From Planctomycetaceae bacterium (lineage in GTDB: Bacteria > Planctomycetota > Planctomycetia > Pirellulales > Thermoguttaceae): 10,521 nucleotides of DNA. Positions 1 to 8,100 of the stretch are shown one piece after another. The stretch lies in contig WRCR01000107.1 in assembly GCA_009783865.1 (NCBI GenBank), positions 1 through 10,521 of the forward strand, in the 5' to 3' direction. The position numbers were made by a program, and so were the translations under genes. Under the pieces are notes generated by a model. That model did no database searches. It saw only the letters and a list, made by a program, of their open reading frames with translations, and had not been told where the DNA came from. Within the stretch, counting starts at the first letter, position 1. Every line of letters starts with the position of its first letter.

Positions 1-816
1 ATCCAATGCCGTCAATGCACCAAGTTGTCCGACATGCGGCGAACATACAAAAGAATACTGTTGAAACTTGAGCATCTGTTCAATCAAATCAGTCGGACCA
101 TGAGCGAAGCCGACCCGCCAGCCCGGCATGCCGAATGTTTTGCTAAATCCGTCCATTACAAGCGTTTGCGGATTGTATTCAGCAGGCGAAACGAATTCTT
201 CATAACAAAACGCACTGTAAATCTCATCGCTGATGAGCAAAATGTCATGCTTTGCGGCAAGTTCCGCAATCGCTTTGACTTCTTCCCGATTCGCAACATT
301 ACCGGTTGGGTTGGAAGGCGAATTGAAAATGATTGCCTTCGTTTTCGGGGTAATGGCATCGGCGAGACGCTGAATATCAAACCGGAAATCGGGATAGGTA
401 TCGATAATCACCGGCGTTCCGCCAGCCATCTTGACGGTAGCATCATACATCACGAAGTAAGGGTCGAAAAATATCACTTCGTCTCCGGGGTCAACGGCAA
501 CGAGCATTGCCAGCACCAGCGCGCCGCTGGTTCCGCTCGCAATGAACACGGAACGGTCGGAATGATGATACTGTTCGTCAACCCGTTTTTGTATTTCACC
601 CCGCAGTGTTGCGAGTCCTTGCGTAGGAGTATATCCGCCTTTGGCAGAATTGATGGCATCTACCATTGTTTTTCGGGCTTCGGGCGGTACATCGAAGTCC
701 GGCTGTCCGATTGACAAGTTAATCGGGTTCGTCAATTTTGCCGCTAAATCAAACACTTTGCGGATACCGGACGCTTCAAAAGTACCGGCGCGCTTTGAAA
801 TCCAACGTGAAGTCAT
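1..816 (-). CDS. Class I/II PLP-dependent aminotransferase (N-terminal 272 codons, runs off left edge)
   Basis: Reading the minus strand from the ATG at 816 gives 272 codons without a stop, continuing beyond position 1. The protein is a fold-type I aminotransferase of the aspartate-aminotransferase superfamily, transferring an amino group between an amino acid and a 2-oxo acid via PLP. Visible landmarks are IGQPDF near residue 36, GGYTPTQG (60-67) typical of bacterial AspC-like enzymes, ASGTSGAL (93-100) at the PLP-phosphate loop, NPTG (169-172), SDEIY with the pyridine-binding Asp197 and Tyr200, and the Schiff-base lysine Lys226 in SKTFGMPGWRVG. The C-terminal domain with the substrate-carboxylate arginine lies outside the window, so substrate preference cannot be called. 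The start gives a normal family N-terminus (about 35 residues before the first motif); the ribosome site is weak (AGG about 12 nt upstream). It is transcribed divergently from the exosortase cluster and is probably unrelated housekeeping metabolism. Confidence 0.95.
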   Translation of the reverse strand, partial: MTSRWISKRAGTFEASGIRKVFDLAAKLTNPINLSIGQPDFDVPPEARKTMVDAINSAKGGYTPTQGLATLRGEIQKRVDEQYHHSDRSVFIASGTSGALVLAMLVAVDPGDEVIFFDPYFVMYDATVKMAGGTPVIIDTYPDFRFDIQRLADAITPKTKAIIFNSPSNPTGNVANREEVKAIAELAAKHDILLISDEIYSAFCYEEFVSPAEYNPQTLVMDGFSKTFGMPGWRVGFAHGPTDLIEQMLKFQQYSFVCSPHVGQLGALTALD

Positions 817-873
817 TGTCTGAAAAACCTAAAAAAAGTTCAAATTTGAAAGGAAAAACGAAACAACTGCCGT

Positions 874-901
874 ATTTTAACACAATGAAAAAGTTTCGCA
901 A
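874..901 (-). promoter_or_regulatory. Candidate sigma70-type promoter for the aminotransferase
   Basis: On the minus strand TTGCGA (plus 896-901) is followed after 16 bp by TAAAAT (plus 874-879). These match the consensus hexamers at 4/6 and 5/6. Predicted transcription start is about 867, giving a leader of about 50 nt before the ATG at 816. This is a pattern match only, made by eye. Confidence 0.4.
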
Positions 902-936
902 GAGCAAAAAGTGACGCTCGGAAAGAACAATACCAG

Positions 937-956
937 CCGCCGATGGCAACCGGCGG
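937..956. repeat. GC-rich inverted repeat between the divergent promoters
   Basis: CCGCCG (937-942) and CGGCGG (951-956) are perfect inverted copies separated by 8 nt. They lie in an otherwise AT-leaning intergenic region, about 36 bp upstream of the leftward -35 and about 95 bp upstream of the rightward -35. No T-run follows on either strand, so it does not read as an intrinsic terminator. It could be a regulator-binding dyad or a chance GC-rich hairpin. Apart from this and the two promoters, I see no gene in 817-1194; the short open frames there have no coding character. Confidence 0.35.
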
Positions 957-1051
957 AAGGCAAAATCGTTAAAATAGGCAGTTTTTGGGTATCCGAATCA
1001 ATATAAATGGACACAAAACAGATAAAAACGGAAAGATTTGCCGATTTTTCC

Positions 1052-1080
1052 TTGCATTTCGGCGGAAAGTATATTATAAT
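1052..1080 (+). promoter_or_regulatory. Candidate sigma70-type promoter for the exosortase cluster
   Basis: TTGCAT (1052-1057), a 17-bp spacer, then a perfect TATAAT (1075-1080). The -35 matches consensus at only three positions, but the -10 and the spacing are ideal. Predicted start is near 1087, leaving a leader of about 108 nt before the ATG at 1195, which is long enough for post-transcriptional control; I see no recognisable riboswitch in it. Confidence 0.5.
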
Positions 1081-1194
1081 GGAATGGGTATACTTTTTGT
1101 GGTGCAAACAAGAAGAGATTGCTTCCTCTACTGTTTATACTGCTTTTTTGTGCATATTTAGAACGAATTCGGAACGTCCGACAGAGCAAAGTCA

Positions 1195-2427
1195 ATGCCA
1201 AACGAAGAGAATAGAGACAAAAGAACGGAAAATACCGACAACCGTCCCGACGAGGCGGAACAACCGATATCGGCGGAGGAACAGCAGCGTTTCAGCGGTA
1301 TTTTTCCAGACACGGCTCCAACACGGAAAAAAGTGCGGCAGGGAAGTTTTGACACAGATTTTGACCCTGCTAATACCCAGATGAACCGCCAATTTTCCGG
1401 CATTTTCAATACGGGTATTAACGGTAATACGGATGTCGGACCAGATGGAAAAAATGACAGCGGAGGGCGTGACAATATCGGGCAAAGCACCGCCCAAGTC
1501 AGACAGCGTAAAAAGGCTGCGCCAAAAACGGAATTTTTCCAGAAATTACCATTGAGCAAACCGTATGAAATAAGACGACTGTACATTCTTCTCGCAGTTT
1601 TTATTCCCTTCACATTATTTGCCTATTTTCCTGCGATTGTATCACTGGTTTCGACATGGCGGCATCAGATTGATTACGGTCACGGTTTTTTTGTGCTGCC
1701 GCTGGTAGTTTTGTTTCTTTACCTGCGCTTTGACACATATCCCGGTACACGCTCGGCATTGACCTGGTTCGGTCTGGTACCGCTGCTCTTGTGTTTTTAT
1801 ATGCGCTACGTCGCGGCTACCCACTTTATGGACGCGCTGGAACAATGGTCGATTCTGCTGTGGATTTTCGGTATTGTTTGGTTTTTTTACGGAAACAGGG
1901 TTTTCCTTTGGGCTTTACCTTCGCTTGCCTACCTTGCGTTTATGTTTCCGCTTCCTTATCGGTATGAAGTGCTGCTGCGCGGTAAATTGCAGGAAATGGC
2001 GGCGCAATTCGCTGCCATACTGCTGCAAATAATGCGGGAGCCGGCGATTGCCATCAAAAACACGATTCGAATCGGCTCACACGAATTGGAAGTCGCCCAA
2101 GCGTGCAGCGGCATCCGGTTTTTAATCAGCATCTTGGCTATCGCTTTTGGAGCGGTGCTGCTGATGCGGAGACCCTGGTGGCAGAACGTCCTTGTTATTG
2201 CAATGGCTGTCCCGCTGGCAATTTTCGTCAATGCCGCCAGAATAGCGATGACGGGTATTTTGTTGGTGCATTTCAGCGACATTCTTGAAAAAATCAAACC
2301 GGCAGGACAAAACACAGGTGTTTTTGCAGACGAGATTGCCGGTATCACGATGATATTCGTTGCCGTAGGTATATTTTTCTCCTTCATTTGGTACATCGGC
2401 AAGGTTTTCCGGCAGGTAGAAATATAG
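1195..2427 (+). CDS. xrtU: Exosortase, probably XrtU type, with long hydrophilic N-terminal extension
   Basis: This 410-residue protein is an integral-membrane exosortase, a cysteine transpeptidase-like enzyme thought to process C-terminal sorting signals at the membrane. Residues 1-125 are polar and apparently disordered. From about residue 129 there are roughly eight membrane segments. Family landmarks are DYGHG (160-164), FPLP (251-254), ACSGIR with the presumed nucleophile Cys304, and NAARI with the conserved Arg349. The third catalytic position, normally His (exosortases) or Arg (archaeosortases) four residues before a Gly near the C-terminus, reads FADEIAG here (377-383). Asp379 therefore sits where His would be expected; His359 is the nearest histidine. 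The N-terminal extension carries FSGIF twice (33-37, 67-71). The ATG at 1195 has no strong Shine-Dalgarno, and an internal start at Met63 would remove only disordered sequence. The family call is strong; subtype U rests on remembered association with planctomycetes and the separate EpsI gene. It leads the rightward cluster. Confidence 0.9.
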   Translation: MPNEENRDKRTENTDNRPDEAEQPISAEEQQRFSGIFPDTAPTRKKVRQGSFDTDFDPANTQMNRQFSGIFNTGINGNTDVGPDGKNDSGGRDNIGQSTAQVRQRKKAAPKTEFFQKLPLSKPYEIRRLYILLAVFIPFTLFAYFPAIVSLVSTWRHQIDYGHGFFVLPLVVLFLYLRFDTYPGTRSALTWFGLVPLLLCFYMRYVAATHFMDALEQWSILLWIFGIVWFFYGNRVFLWALPSLAYLAFMFPLPYRYEVLLRGKLQEMAAQFAAILLQIMREPAIAIKNTIRIGSHELEVAQACSGIRFLISILAIAFGAVLLMRRPWWQNVLVIAMAVPLAIFVNAARIAMTGILLVHFSDILEKIKPAGQNTGVFADEIAGITMIFVAVGIFFSFIWYIGKVFRQVEI

Positions 2428-2520
2428 AACTGAAACAGGCGGCATGGCACAAAAATTGCTAAAGACGACATGGCATAGAAATTGCTGTACAATATTGTGG
2501 TGTTTCGGCAGGTTGAAATT
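2404..2520 (+). repeat. Echo of the exosortase C-terminal codons downstream of its stop
   Basis: The last seven sense codons of the exosortase (2404-2424, VFRQVEI) reappear at 2500-2520, exactly 96 bp (32 codons) later and in the same frame. The copies share 17 of 21 bases, and all four differences are at third codon positions, so the copy also reads VFRQVEI. A Tyr codon four codons earlier is shared (2392 and 2488). The downstream frame continues MKPECGSQKKG and stops at 2554-2556. Intervening in-frame stops at 2425, 2431 and 2476 exclude simple readthrough. It looks like the vestige of a second exosortase tail, though a short chance or recombinational repeat cannot be excluded. Confidence 0.5.
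2441..2486. repeat. Imperfect tandem repeat, two 20-bp copies at 26-bp period
   Basis: Positions 2441-2460 and 2467-2486 both follow the pattern GRCATGGCAYARAAATTGCT (R and Y mark differing bases), with 17 of 20 identical. They lie in the non-coding stretch 2428-2681 between the exosortase and the Wzz-like gene. Right after the second copy is a 10-bp palindrome, ACAATATTGT (2489-2498). I see no gene product here; the repeats may be regulator sites or debris from a local duplication. Confidence 0.5.
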
Positions 2521-2551
2521 ATGAAACCGGAATGTGGTTCACAGAAAAAAG

Positions 2552-2576
2552 GGTAAGGGGTTGCAGGTAAGGGGTT
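2552..2576 (+). repeat. Direct repeat GGTAAGGGGTT, two copies, G-rich
   Basis: GGTAAGGGGTT occurs at 2552-2562 and again, identically, at 2566-2576, a 14-bp period. The segment has four closely spaced runs of two or more G on the plus strand, so a small two-layer G-quadruplex is conceivable. It lies about 105 bp upstream of the Wzz-like start and 30 bp upstream of the candidate -35, so it could be a regulatory site. Confidence 0.45.
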
Positions 2577-2605
2577 TTAGGAAAAAAGAAAAAATATACA
2601 GAATC

Positions 2606-2634
2606 TTTCATTTGCTTAAATTATAAGGTATATT
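2606..2634 (+). promoter_or_regulatory. Weak candidate promoter for the Wzz/BY-kinase gene
   Basis: TTTCAT (2606-2611), a 17-bp spacer and TATATT (2629-2634). The -10 is 5/6 but the -35 is poor. A nearby TATAAGGTA (2622-2630) is shared with the region just before epsI (9751-9759). The 254-bp gap after the exosortase makes an internal promoter plausible. Confidence 0.25.
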
Positions 2635-2670
2635 GCCGAAAAGAATGCGTATCGAGTGTTAAAAAACTCT

Positions 2671-2675
2671 AGGAG
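2671..2675 (+). promoter_or_regulatory. Shine-Dalgarno AGGAG that fixes the Wzz/BY-kinase start
   Basis: AGGAG ends 6 nt before the ATG at 2682, which selects that ATG over the adjacent upstream TTG at 2679. A short imperfect hairpin, GAGT (2654-2657) with ACTC (2666-2669), sits immediately upstream. Confidence 0.75.
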
Positions 2676-2681
2676 AGATTG

Positions 2682-5033
2682 ATGTCACAAAACAACGAAG
2701 ATTTGCCAGATGAACAGTGGCAGGGCAGCGGGATAGTTGTCGGCAATTCCGGCAACAGTCAGAATGTCGCGGAACCGGCACAGGGTGCCTACGGCGCACC
2801 GCCGTATGGATACGATGTCGGGCAGCCGTTTGACGGCAGCGGTTATACAGAACAAAGGCAGCCGGATTTCGATTCAGTGGAATTTGCCAAAATTACTCCG
2901 CAGATACTTGTTTTACTCGTATTGACCGGTTTGAAACGAAACTGGAAATGGGCGGTTCCCACTGCATTTACTCTGGCGGCTGTCGCTTTCGGAACCTTGT
3001 ATTTCCTGTTTCCTATCAAGTTCGAAGCAAAGGCGTGGATACAGATTCTTTCGAGGAAACCGCATTTTATTTTTAGCGAAACTGAACAGCGGCAGTATAA
3101 AAATCTTGTACAGACGCAGTTTTCGATAATACGAAGCCCCTTGATTATTGACCGGGCGTTAGAAAATCCGAAAGTAGCAAACCTTGCCTGTGTTTTGCGG
3201 GAAAAAGACAAACCGGGTTGGCTTGGAAAGAGTATCCGTCTCAATGCGTCAAACAATTCGGAACTTATTAACATTTCGATTGAAACCGATGATGCGGCAG
3301 CATCGGAAATTATCGTCAACGGCGTTGTGGACGCTTACCTTGAATACATAGAGACACAATCGCAGGATTGGAATACGAAATTGCTGACGCAGTTGACGCT
3401 GGAATTGAGTCGGCATCAGGCAACAGCCCGTTTTTTACAGGATGAAATACGTTCCAAGATGGCAGAAGCGGCTCAGAAAGGAGGTTCAGCCAACACAGAA
3501 GGCGGAATAGGCGGCGGTTTTGTGCAAGGGGAATCCTTACAGCGCGACCTTTATCTTGCGGAATCAAAACTTGACTCCTTAACGGCAGAAAAGAAAATGT
3601 TACAGGAAATGATAGGCGATTCCAGCCGACACGGTTTGCCGCCAGCGATGCTGAGCAATATCATTGCAAACGACCCAGTAATAGGACGGTTACAGGATAT
3701 GCGGTCGCAACTGGAAGAACAGTTGGCATCGCAGAGGGAAGTCATCGTTAGGAAGGACGACCCGAAAATATTCTCTTTGAATGAAAGAATCAATAAAATA
3801 TCGAAACAGATGGAGGAGCGGAGAAATTCGTTAATGGAAAATTCCTCCGGGGACATGCAGCGGATAATGATTGCCGATATGGAACAAAAAATCTGGACAA
3901 AAGATATGGACATTCGGGCTATGCAGATATACGTAGACAATCTGCGGGACCGCTTCAAAGACCAGATTAAAAACGTAGATGACAGGACAACTAAAATTGT
4001 TGACGTTTCTTTCCAATCCGACCAATTGAAACGGATTAACGGCGTTTTGGACTTGCTCTCGACTCGTGTTGTGACACTGCAAACGGAAATGCATGCCCCG
4101 CCGCAAATTCAGTTGCGGAAAAAAGCGACTGTTCCCTTTTCTCCATCCGATAAAAAGCGGATACCGCTTGCGCTGATAGGTGCTGCCGGATGTTTTTGTA
4201 TGCCGTTCTTCATCGGTATTGCGATTGAACGGTTAAAACCGCGGTTATATCACATTTCACAAATCCGGCGTTCACTTTCTGATGTCGCCCTTGGTGAGAT
4301 TTTGGAGCCGCCGGTTGCCTGGGTTCGCGGGACAAGTTTCCGAAGGCGGCTTGCCCGATACAGAGAAAGCGTCAATAGTTGGTGTACGCACCTCCTCTTG
4401 TCCGACCCGTTCCGAAGTTGCCGAACTATTGCGATTGCAAGCGTTGCAGGCGATGACGGTAAGACGTTCTTAGCCATTCAGATTGCGATAGCGATGTCGC
4501 AGATGAAAAGCGGTCCCGTACTTTTAATAGACGGTGATATGCGTGTCGGTCACCTTCACACCTTGTTCGGCAATGACGAACCGGGGATAGGACTAGCCGA
4601 CGTGTTATCGTTCCGCAACGGCTTCGGCGAAGCAGTTGTACTCAACGAAAATGAACCGAATTTGCACTTGCTTTCTGCCGGTAATTTGGATATGTCGCCT
4701 TATGAGTTGCTTGGCGACGGACGTTTTCATGAATTACTGCGGGCATTGAAGAATTATTCTTTGATACTGACGGTCGTACCGCCGGTTTCTCATGCGGCAG
4801 AGTCGCTGATGATGTCGGCTAGTTGTGATTCCACACTGCTCTGTGTACGGCAGGGCGAAACCGTATTAGCGGCAATGGAAGACGTGTACCGGAAACTGAT
4901 TAGAACCGGAAGTCATGTTGACGGGATTGTCGTCAAGGATATTCCGCATTACCAGACGGCGGGCAGAGATGGCGGTTTTGCCGACAAACTCGAACAAATC
5001 CGATTGTCGCACCTTTTGCAGTATTCGGAATAA
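2682..5033 (+). CDS. Wzz/GNVR polysaccharide co-polymerase fused to a degenerate BY-kinase domain
   Basis: A 783-residue inner-membrane protein of the polysaccharide co-polymerase (PCP-2) type, expected to control chain length and export of an exopolysaccharide. Residues 1-80 are Gly/Pro/Gln-rich, with tyrosines at 37, 42, 44 and 55. TM1 spans about 90-112. A long, charged, predicted coiled-coil extracytoplasmic region runs from about 210 to 460, followed by the Pro-containing GNVR-like segment and TM2 at about 493-518. The C-terminal ATPase domain has Walker A AGDDGKT (Lys594) and Walker A' LLIDGDMR (Asp617, Asp619). At Walker B, where kinases have IID-T-PP, it reads LTVVPP, with Val698 in place of Asp. 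The tail has only two tyrosines (757, 781) instead of a cluster. The fold assignment is strong, but active autokinase function is doubtful. Possible gene names are wzc-, epsB- or ptk-like. It follows the exosortase and precedes the large TPR gene, consistent with exopolysaccharide-linked exosortase loci. Confidence 0.88.
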   Translation: MSQNNEDLPDEQWQGSGIVVGNSGNSQNVAEPAQGAYGAPPYGYDVGQPFDGSGYTEQRQPDFDSVEFAKITPQILVLLVLTGLKRNWKWAVPTAFTLAAVAFGTLYFLFPIKFEAKAWIQILSRKPHFIFSETEQRQYKNLVQTQFSIIRSPLIIDRALENPKVANLACVLREKDKPGWLGKSIRLNASNNSELINISIETDDAAASEIIVNGVVDAYLEYIETQSQDWNTKLLTQLTLELSRHQATARFLQDEIRSKMAEAAQKGGSANTEGGIGGGFVQGESLQRDLYLAESKLDSLTAEKKMLQEMIGDSSRHGLPPAMLSNIIANDPVIGRLQDMRSQLEEQLASQREVIVRKDDPKIFSLNERINKISKQMEERRNSLMENSSGDMQRIMIADMEQKIWTKDMDIRAMQIYVDNLRDRFKDQIKNVDDRTTKIVDVSFQSDQLKRINGVLDLLSTRVVTLQTEMHAPPQIQLRKKATVPFSPSDKKRIPLALIGAAGCFCMPFFIGIAIERLKPRLYHISQIRRSLSDVALGEILEPPVAWVRGTSFRRRLARYRESVNSWCTHLLLSDPFRSCRTIAIASVAGDDGKTFLAIQIAIAMSQMKSGPVLLIDGDMRVGHLHTLFGNDEPGIGLADVLSFRNGFGEAVVLNENEPNLHLLSAGNLDMSPYELLGDGRFHELLRALKNYSLILTVVPPVSHAAESLMMSASCDSTLLCVRQGETVLAAMEDVYRKLIRTGSHVDGIVVKDIPHYQTAGRDGGFADKLEQIRLSHLLQYSE

Positions 5034-5069
5034 AAGGTTAAGACATTTTTATGAATCTCAATTACGGAA

Positions 5070-5097
5070 TTGTAATTTCCAAATAGTTGTGTACAAT
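5070..5097 (+). promoter_or_regulatory. Candidate sigma70-type promoter for the large TPR gene
   Basis: TTGTAA (5070-5075, 4/6), a 16-bp spacer and TACAAT (5092-5097, 5/6). Predicted start is about 5104, giving a leader of about 63 nt. It lies in the 133-bp AT-rich gap after the BY-kinase-like gene. No convincing terminator separates the two genes, so this would be an internal operon promoter. Confidence 0.35.
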
Positions 5098-5166
5098 CTG
5101 TGTAATTGATGATTAAATAGGTTTTATTTATGGGATATTTTATCACTTGAAAATAATATCATAACA

Positions 5167-8100
5167 ATGAAAACTGAAGAGCAAAACGAAAATAACTATC
5201 TGGAAGAAGAAAGAGAACAAGAGCAGTCCGCTGCCGGCGGTCCGCATAAATTGTCGGAATATGTGGTTTCGTGGAAATGGCTTATCGGCGGCTTGCTGTT
5301 CTTTATCGCTATCGGTGTCTGTATCGGCGGAATCTACTATCACCGCTCTTTAAATTTTTCCCAAGATATTTTGGGCGTTGTCAAACGTATGCGTGACGAA
5401 GCCGACACCTCAAAGAAAAAGGCAGATGAGTTAACTGCTGCCGGCGGAAAAAAGGAAGACATAGCGGCACTGCTCCGTGATTCGTACAAAAAACGGCATG
5501 ACGCGGCAAATCTTTTGAAGGGTTACGTCGACAGGCCCGGACAGGAGGCAAACGTCAAACTTCTGACCATCTTATACGAATTGAACGAATCGCTGCTTGA
5601 AGATGAAAGCAGTATACCGCGTCTGCTGCATAACCGCCGTGTGATGATTATGGATAACTGCAAGCGGCTGATACAAGCGATTACTGCCGAAGATGACGCT
5701 TTTCCATATCAACTGCGGCTGTTGGAACTCGAATGGGAACAGCGCAACTTCCCCGGTGTTCTTGATAGAGCAAAGACGGTTTTTCAGATTGATGCACGCA
5801 ACGGTCGTGAAAATTACGAATCGTGGCGTTATGTTACTCTAGCGGTGCTGGCGCGTTTGCAGCAGTCCATCAAGTACGACCAAATAGGCGGACAGTTAAA
5901 TCTGCCTCCGACGCTGGATGCCCTTCTGGACAAGGTTTTACAAATGAGACCGGAAAACGTGGACATCGCCAACCGCTACGCCCAATATCTTGCGGAAGTC
6001 AGCCGTCGTGAAGAGTTGCGGCAGTGTTCTTCGCAAGCAATTTTGGATATGCCGGAAAAAGAGCGGCTTGTGAAAGCAATGGCAATCATCAATGATATGG
6101 TGAGTCGAAACCCGCAGGAAGTCCGTGCCTATCTGGTGCGCTACGGTTTTAAGAAACTATACCTCAATCCGGTTGATGACCCTGTTCAACTCGACCCCGA
6201 TATAGAAGCCATTCTGAAAATAGCCCCCAGCAATCCGGAGGGTTTGATTCTCGCCGGTTCGATTTCCTTTGCACAGTCAGCCATTGCGGCAAGAAACGGC
6301 AATAAAGAACTTTCCGAGTCGAAAAAGAAACTTGCCGAAAAATACCTCAAGGACTGTATAGAGAAAAATCCCAGTGTGACAGCCGGATACCTGCAACTCG
6401 GTCAGATTTATGCGGCTGACGGCAGAATCGATGACGCAATCAAGATTTGGGAAGAAGGCGTTCAGAAAAATCTGCCGATTGTGAATCCGGAATTGGTAGG
6501 ACGTTTGATTATCGCTTTGATCGAGCAGAAAAAATTTGAAAAGGCGGAAGAGAACATCAATCATTTGCATAAATATGCTCAGGAAATGCAAATTTCGACA
6601 TCGCAGGAATTTGTTCGTCAGATTCAGAACTTGGCAATGCTTTTGACAGCCCGGCAGAGTGCGGCAGAAGCGGCGGAAGCAACCGCAAAGGCGGAGGCAG
6701 CGCGTGCTGCCGGTCAGACAACAGAATCGCAGAAGTTCTATTCTATCGCTCAAAGAAAAACAAGCGAGACGACGCAACTTCTTGAAAAACGCCTCAATAA
6801 CTTCGGCAAGACCCCGTACGACTTTATCGTTGACGAAAACAGCATTTATTATCACCTGCTGGGCGACTCTTTGATTCTTGCCGGACGGCTGATGGCGGAA
6901 CAATCGAAATGGAGCAAAGCCGCTGATTTCTTTGGATTGGCGATGCGTTTCGATAAATATCGAAAAAATGCGGCATTGCTGGCATCGAATGCTTATCAAC
7001 AGTTGCATTTGCCGGAACAGGCAGTTGCTATTCTCGGCGATGTCCTGAAATACTCCCCGAATGATATAACGCTGCGCTATCAGTATGTGCAGAGTTTATA
7101 TCTTGAACAGATTCCCCGCCGGCTGCCTTCTTTGGTTGACCTCGATAATGTCGAAAAGGAACTGGCTTATCTGGCAGAGTATGCTGGTGAGATTCCCAAT
7201 CCATGGCTGGTTGACATACGTATCATTCACATACAGTTGGCGAAGGAAAATTTATCCAACGACCCTGAACGGATGTTCAAAGCATCGCAGGACGCTGCGA
7301 GAAAATTTAATGCGCTGGAAAGCAAGGAATTCCCGCTCCGCGAAGGTGATAATCCCGATGAGAAACGAAAAGTATATTCGGACGACTTGGCTTTTCTTTC
7401 GGAATTAGCCGGTATTTACAGTTCGATGGCGCGTATCTCCGACTTTGACCGGATACTTCAAAAAATGCGTGAATTGCCAGACGGCGAACCGGCTTACTTC
7501 AACGAATTGATTAACGATGCTCTGCGCCGCAATGACCGGGACAGTGCAGTTGCAGCCGCGGAAGAAGCGATGGCAAGTGCGGTCTTAACGCCTGAACAAA
7601 AACAGCGGTTCATTTTGTTAATGAAAGACCTGAAAGACGATACCGTTGATTCGATGGATAAGGTTTATTCACAACTTAAGTCAACGTTTGACCAAAGTCC
7701 CGATATGCTAAAACCGCAGGCATTTTTTCTGCTTGCCAACATAGCAATAGACAGAAACGACCTTCAGCAGGCAAAGGCAGCGCAGGAACGTCTTGAACAA
7801 ATGGAAGGCGCACCCGATTTTGGAACAATGTGGCGGTACATAAAAGCACGTTATGTTCTAGCCCAACAGGAACCGGACTATGACAGCGCAAGGAAAATTC
7901 TGGAAGAAATTATTGCTCTTGATTCCAACTGGGATATGGCGTACCTGCTGCGGGCAAGAATTGAAGAACAATTCATAAAAGGAAAACCGGAAGACCCGAA
8001 AGCGAGAGATAAAATCATTGAGGCGTATCAGACGGCAATCCGTTGCGGCAACATTCAGCCGGCGGTCTGGAATCGGCTGCTTGTTCTCTGTGAAGAAGCA

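Noticed and set aside
25..714. 229-codon plus-strand open frame opposite the aminotransferase
   Set aside because: It is the antisense shadow of the aminotransferase, whose minus-strand frame has clear PLP-enzyme motifs; the plus translation has no recognisable domain.
1007..1384. 125-codon plus-strand open frame overlapping the exosortase start
   Set aside because: It begins upstream of the candidate -10 at 1075-1080, overlaps the exosortase N-terminus in another frame, and has no coding-like composition.
1956..2492. 178-codon minus-strand open frame opposite the exosortase C-terminus
   Set aside because: Antisense to the conserved exosortase catalytic region; no domain or ribosome site seen.
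2425..2556. Stop-codon readthrough joining the exosortase to the downstream VFRQVEI copy
   Set aside because: Three in-frame stops (2425, 2431, 2476) separate them, so a readthrough extension is implausible.
2441..2576. CRISPR array or insertion-sequence ends
   Set aside because: The repeats are only two copies each, short and imperfect or closely spaced, with no spacers of uniform size, no transposase and no terminal inverted repeats.
6277..7008. 243-codon minus-strand open frame inside the large TPR gene
   Set aside because: Antisense shadow: Cys/Arg/Phe/Leu-rich composition with no motif, while the plus strand encodes a continuous TPR protein.
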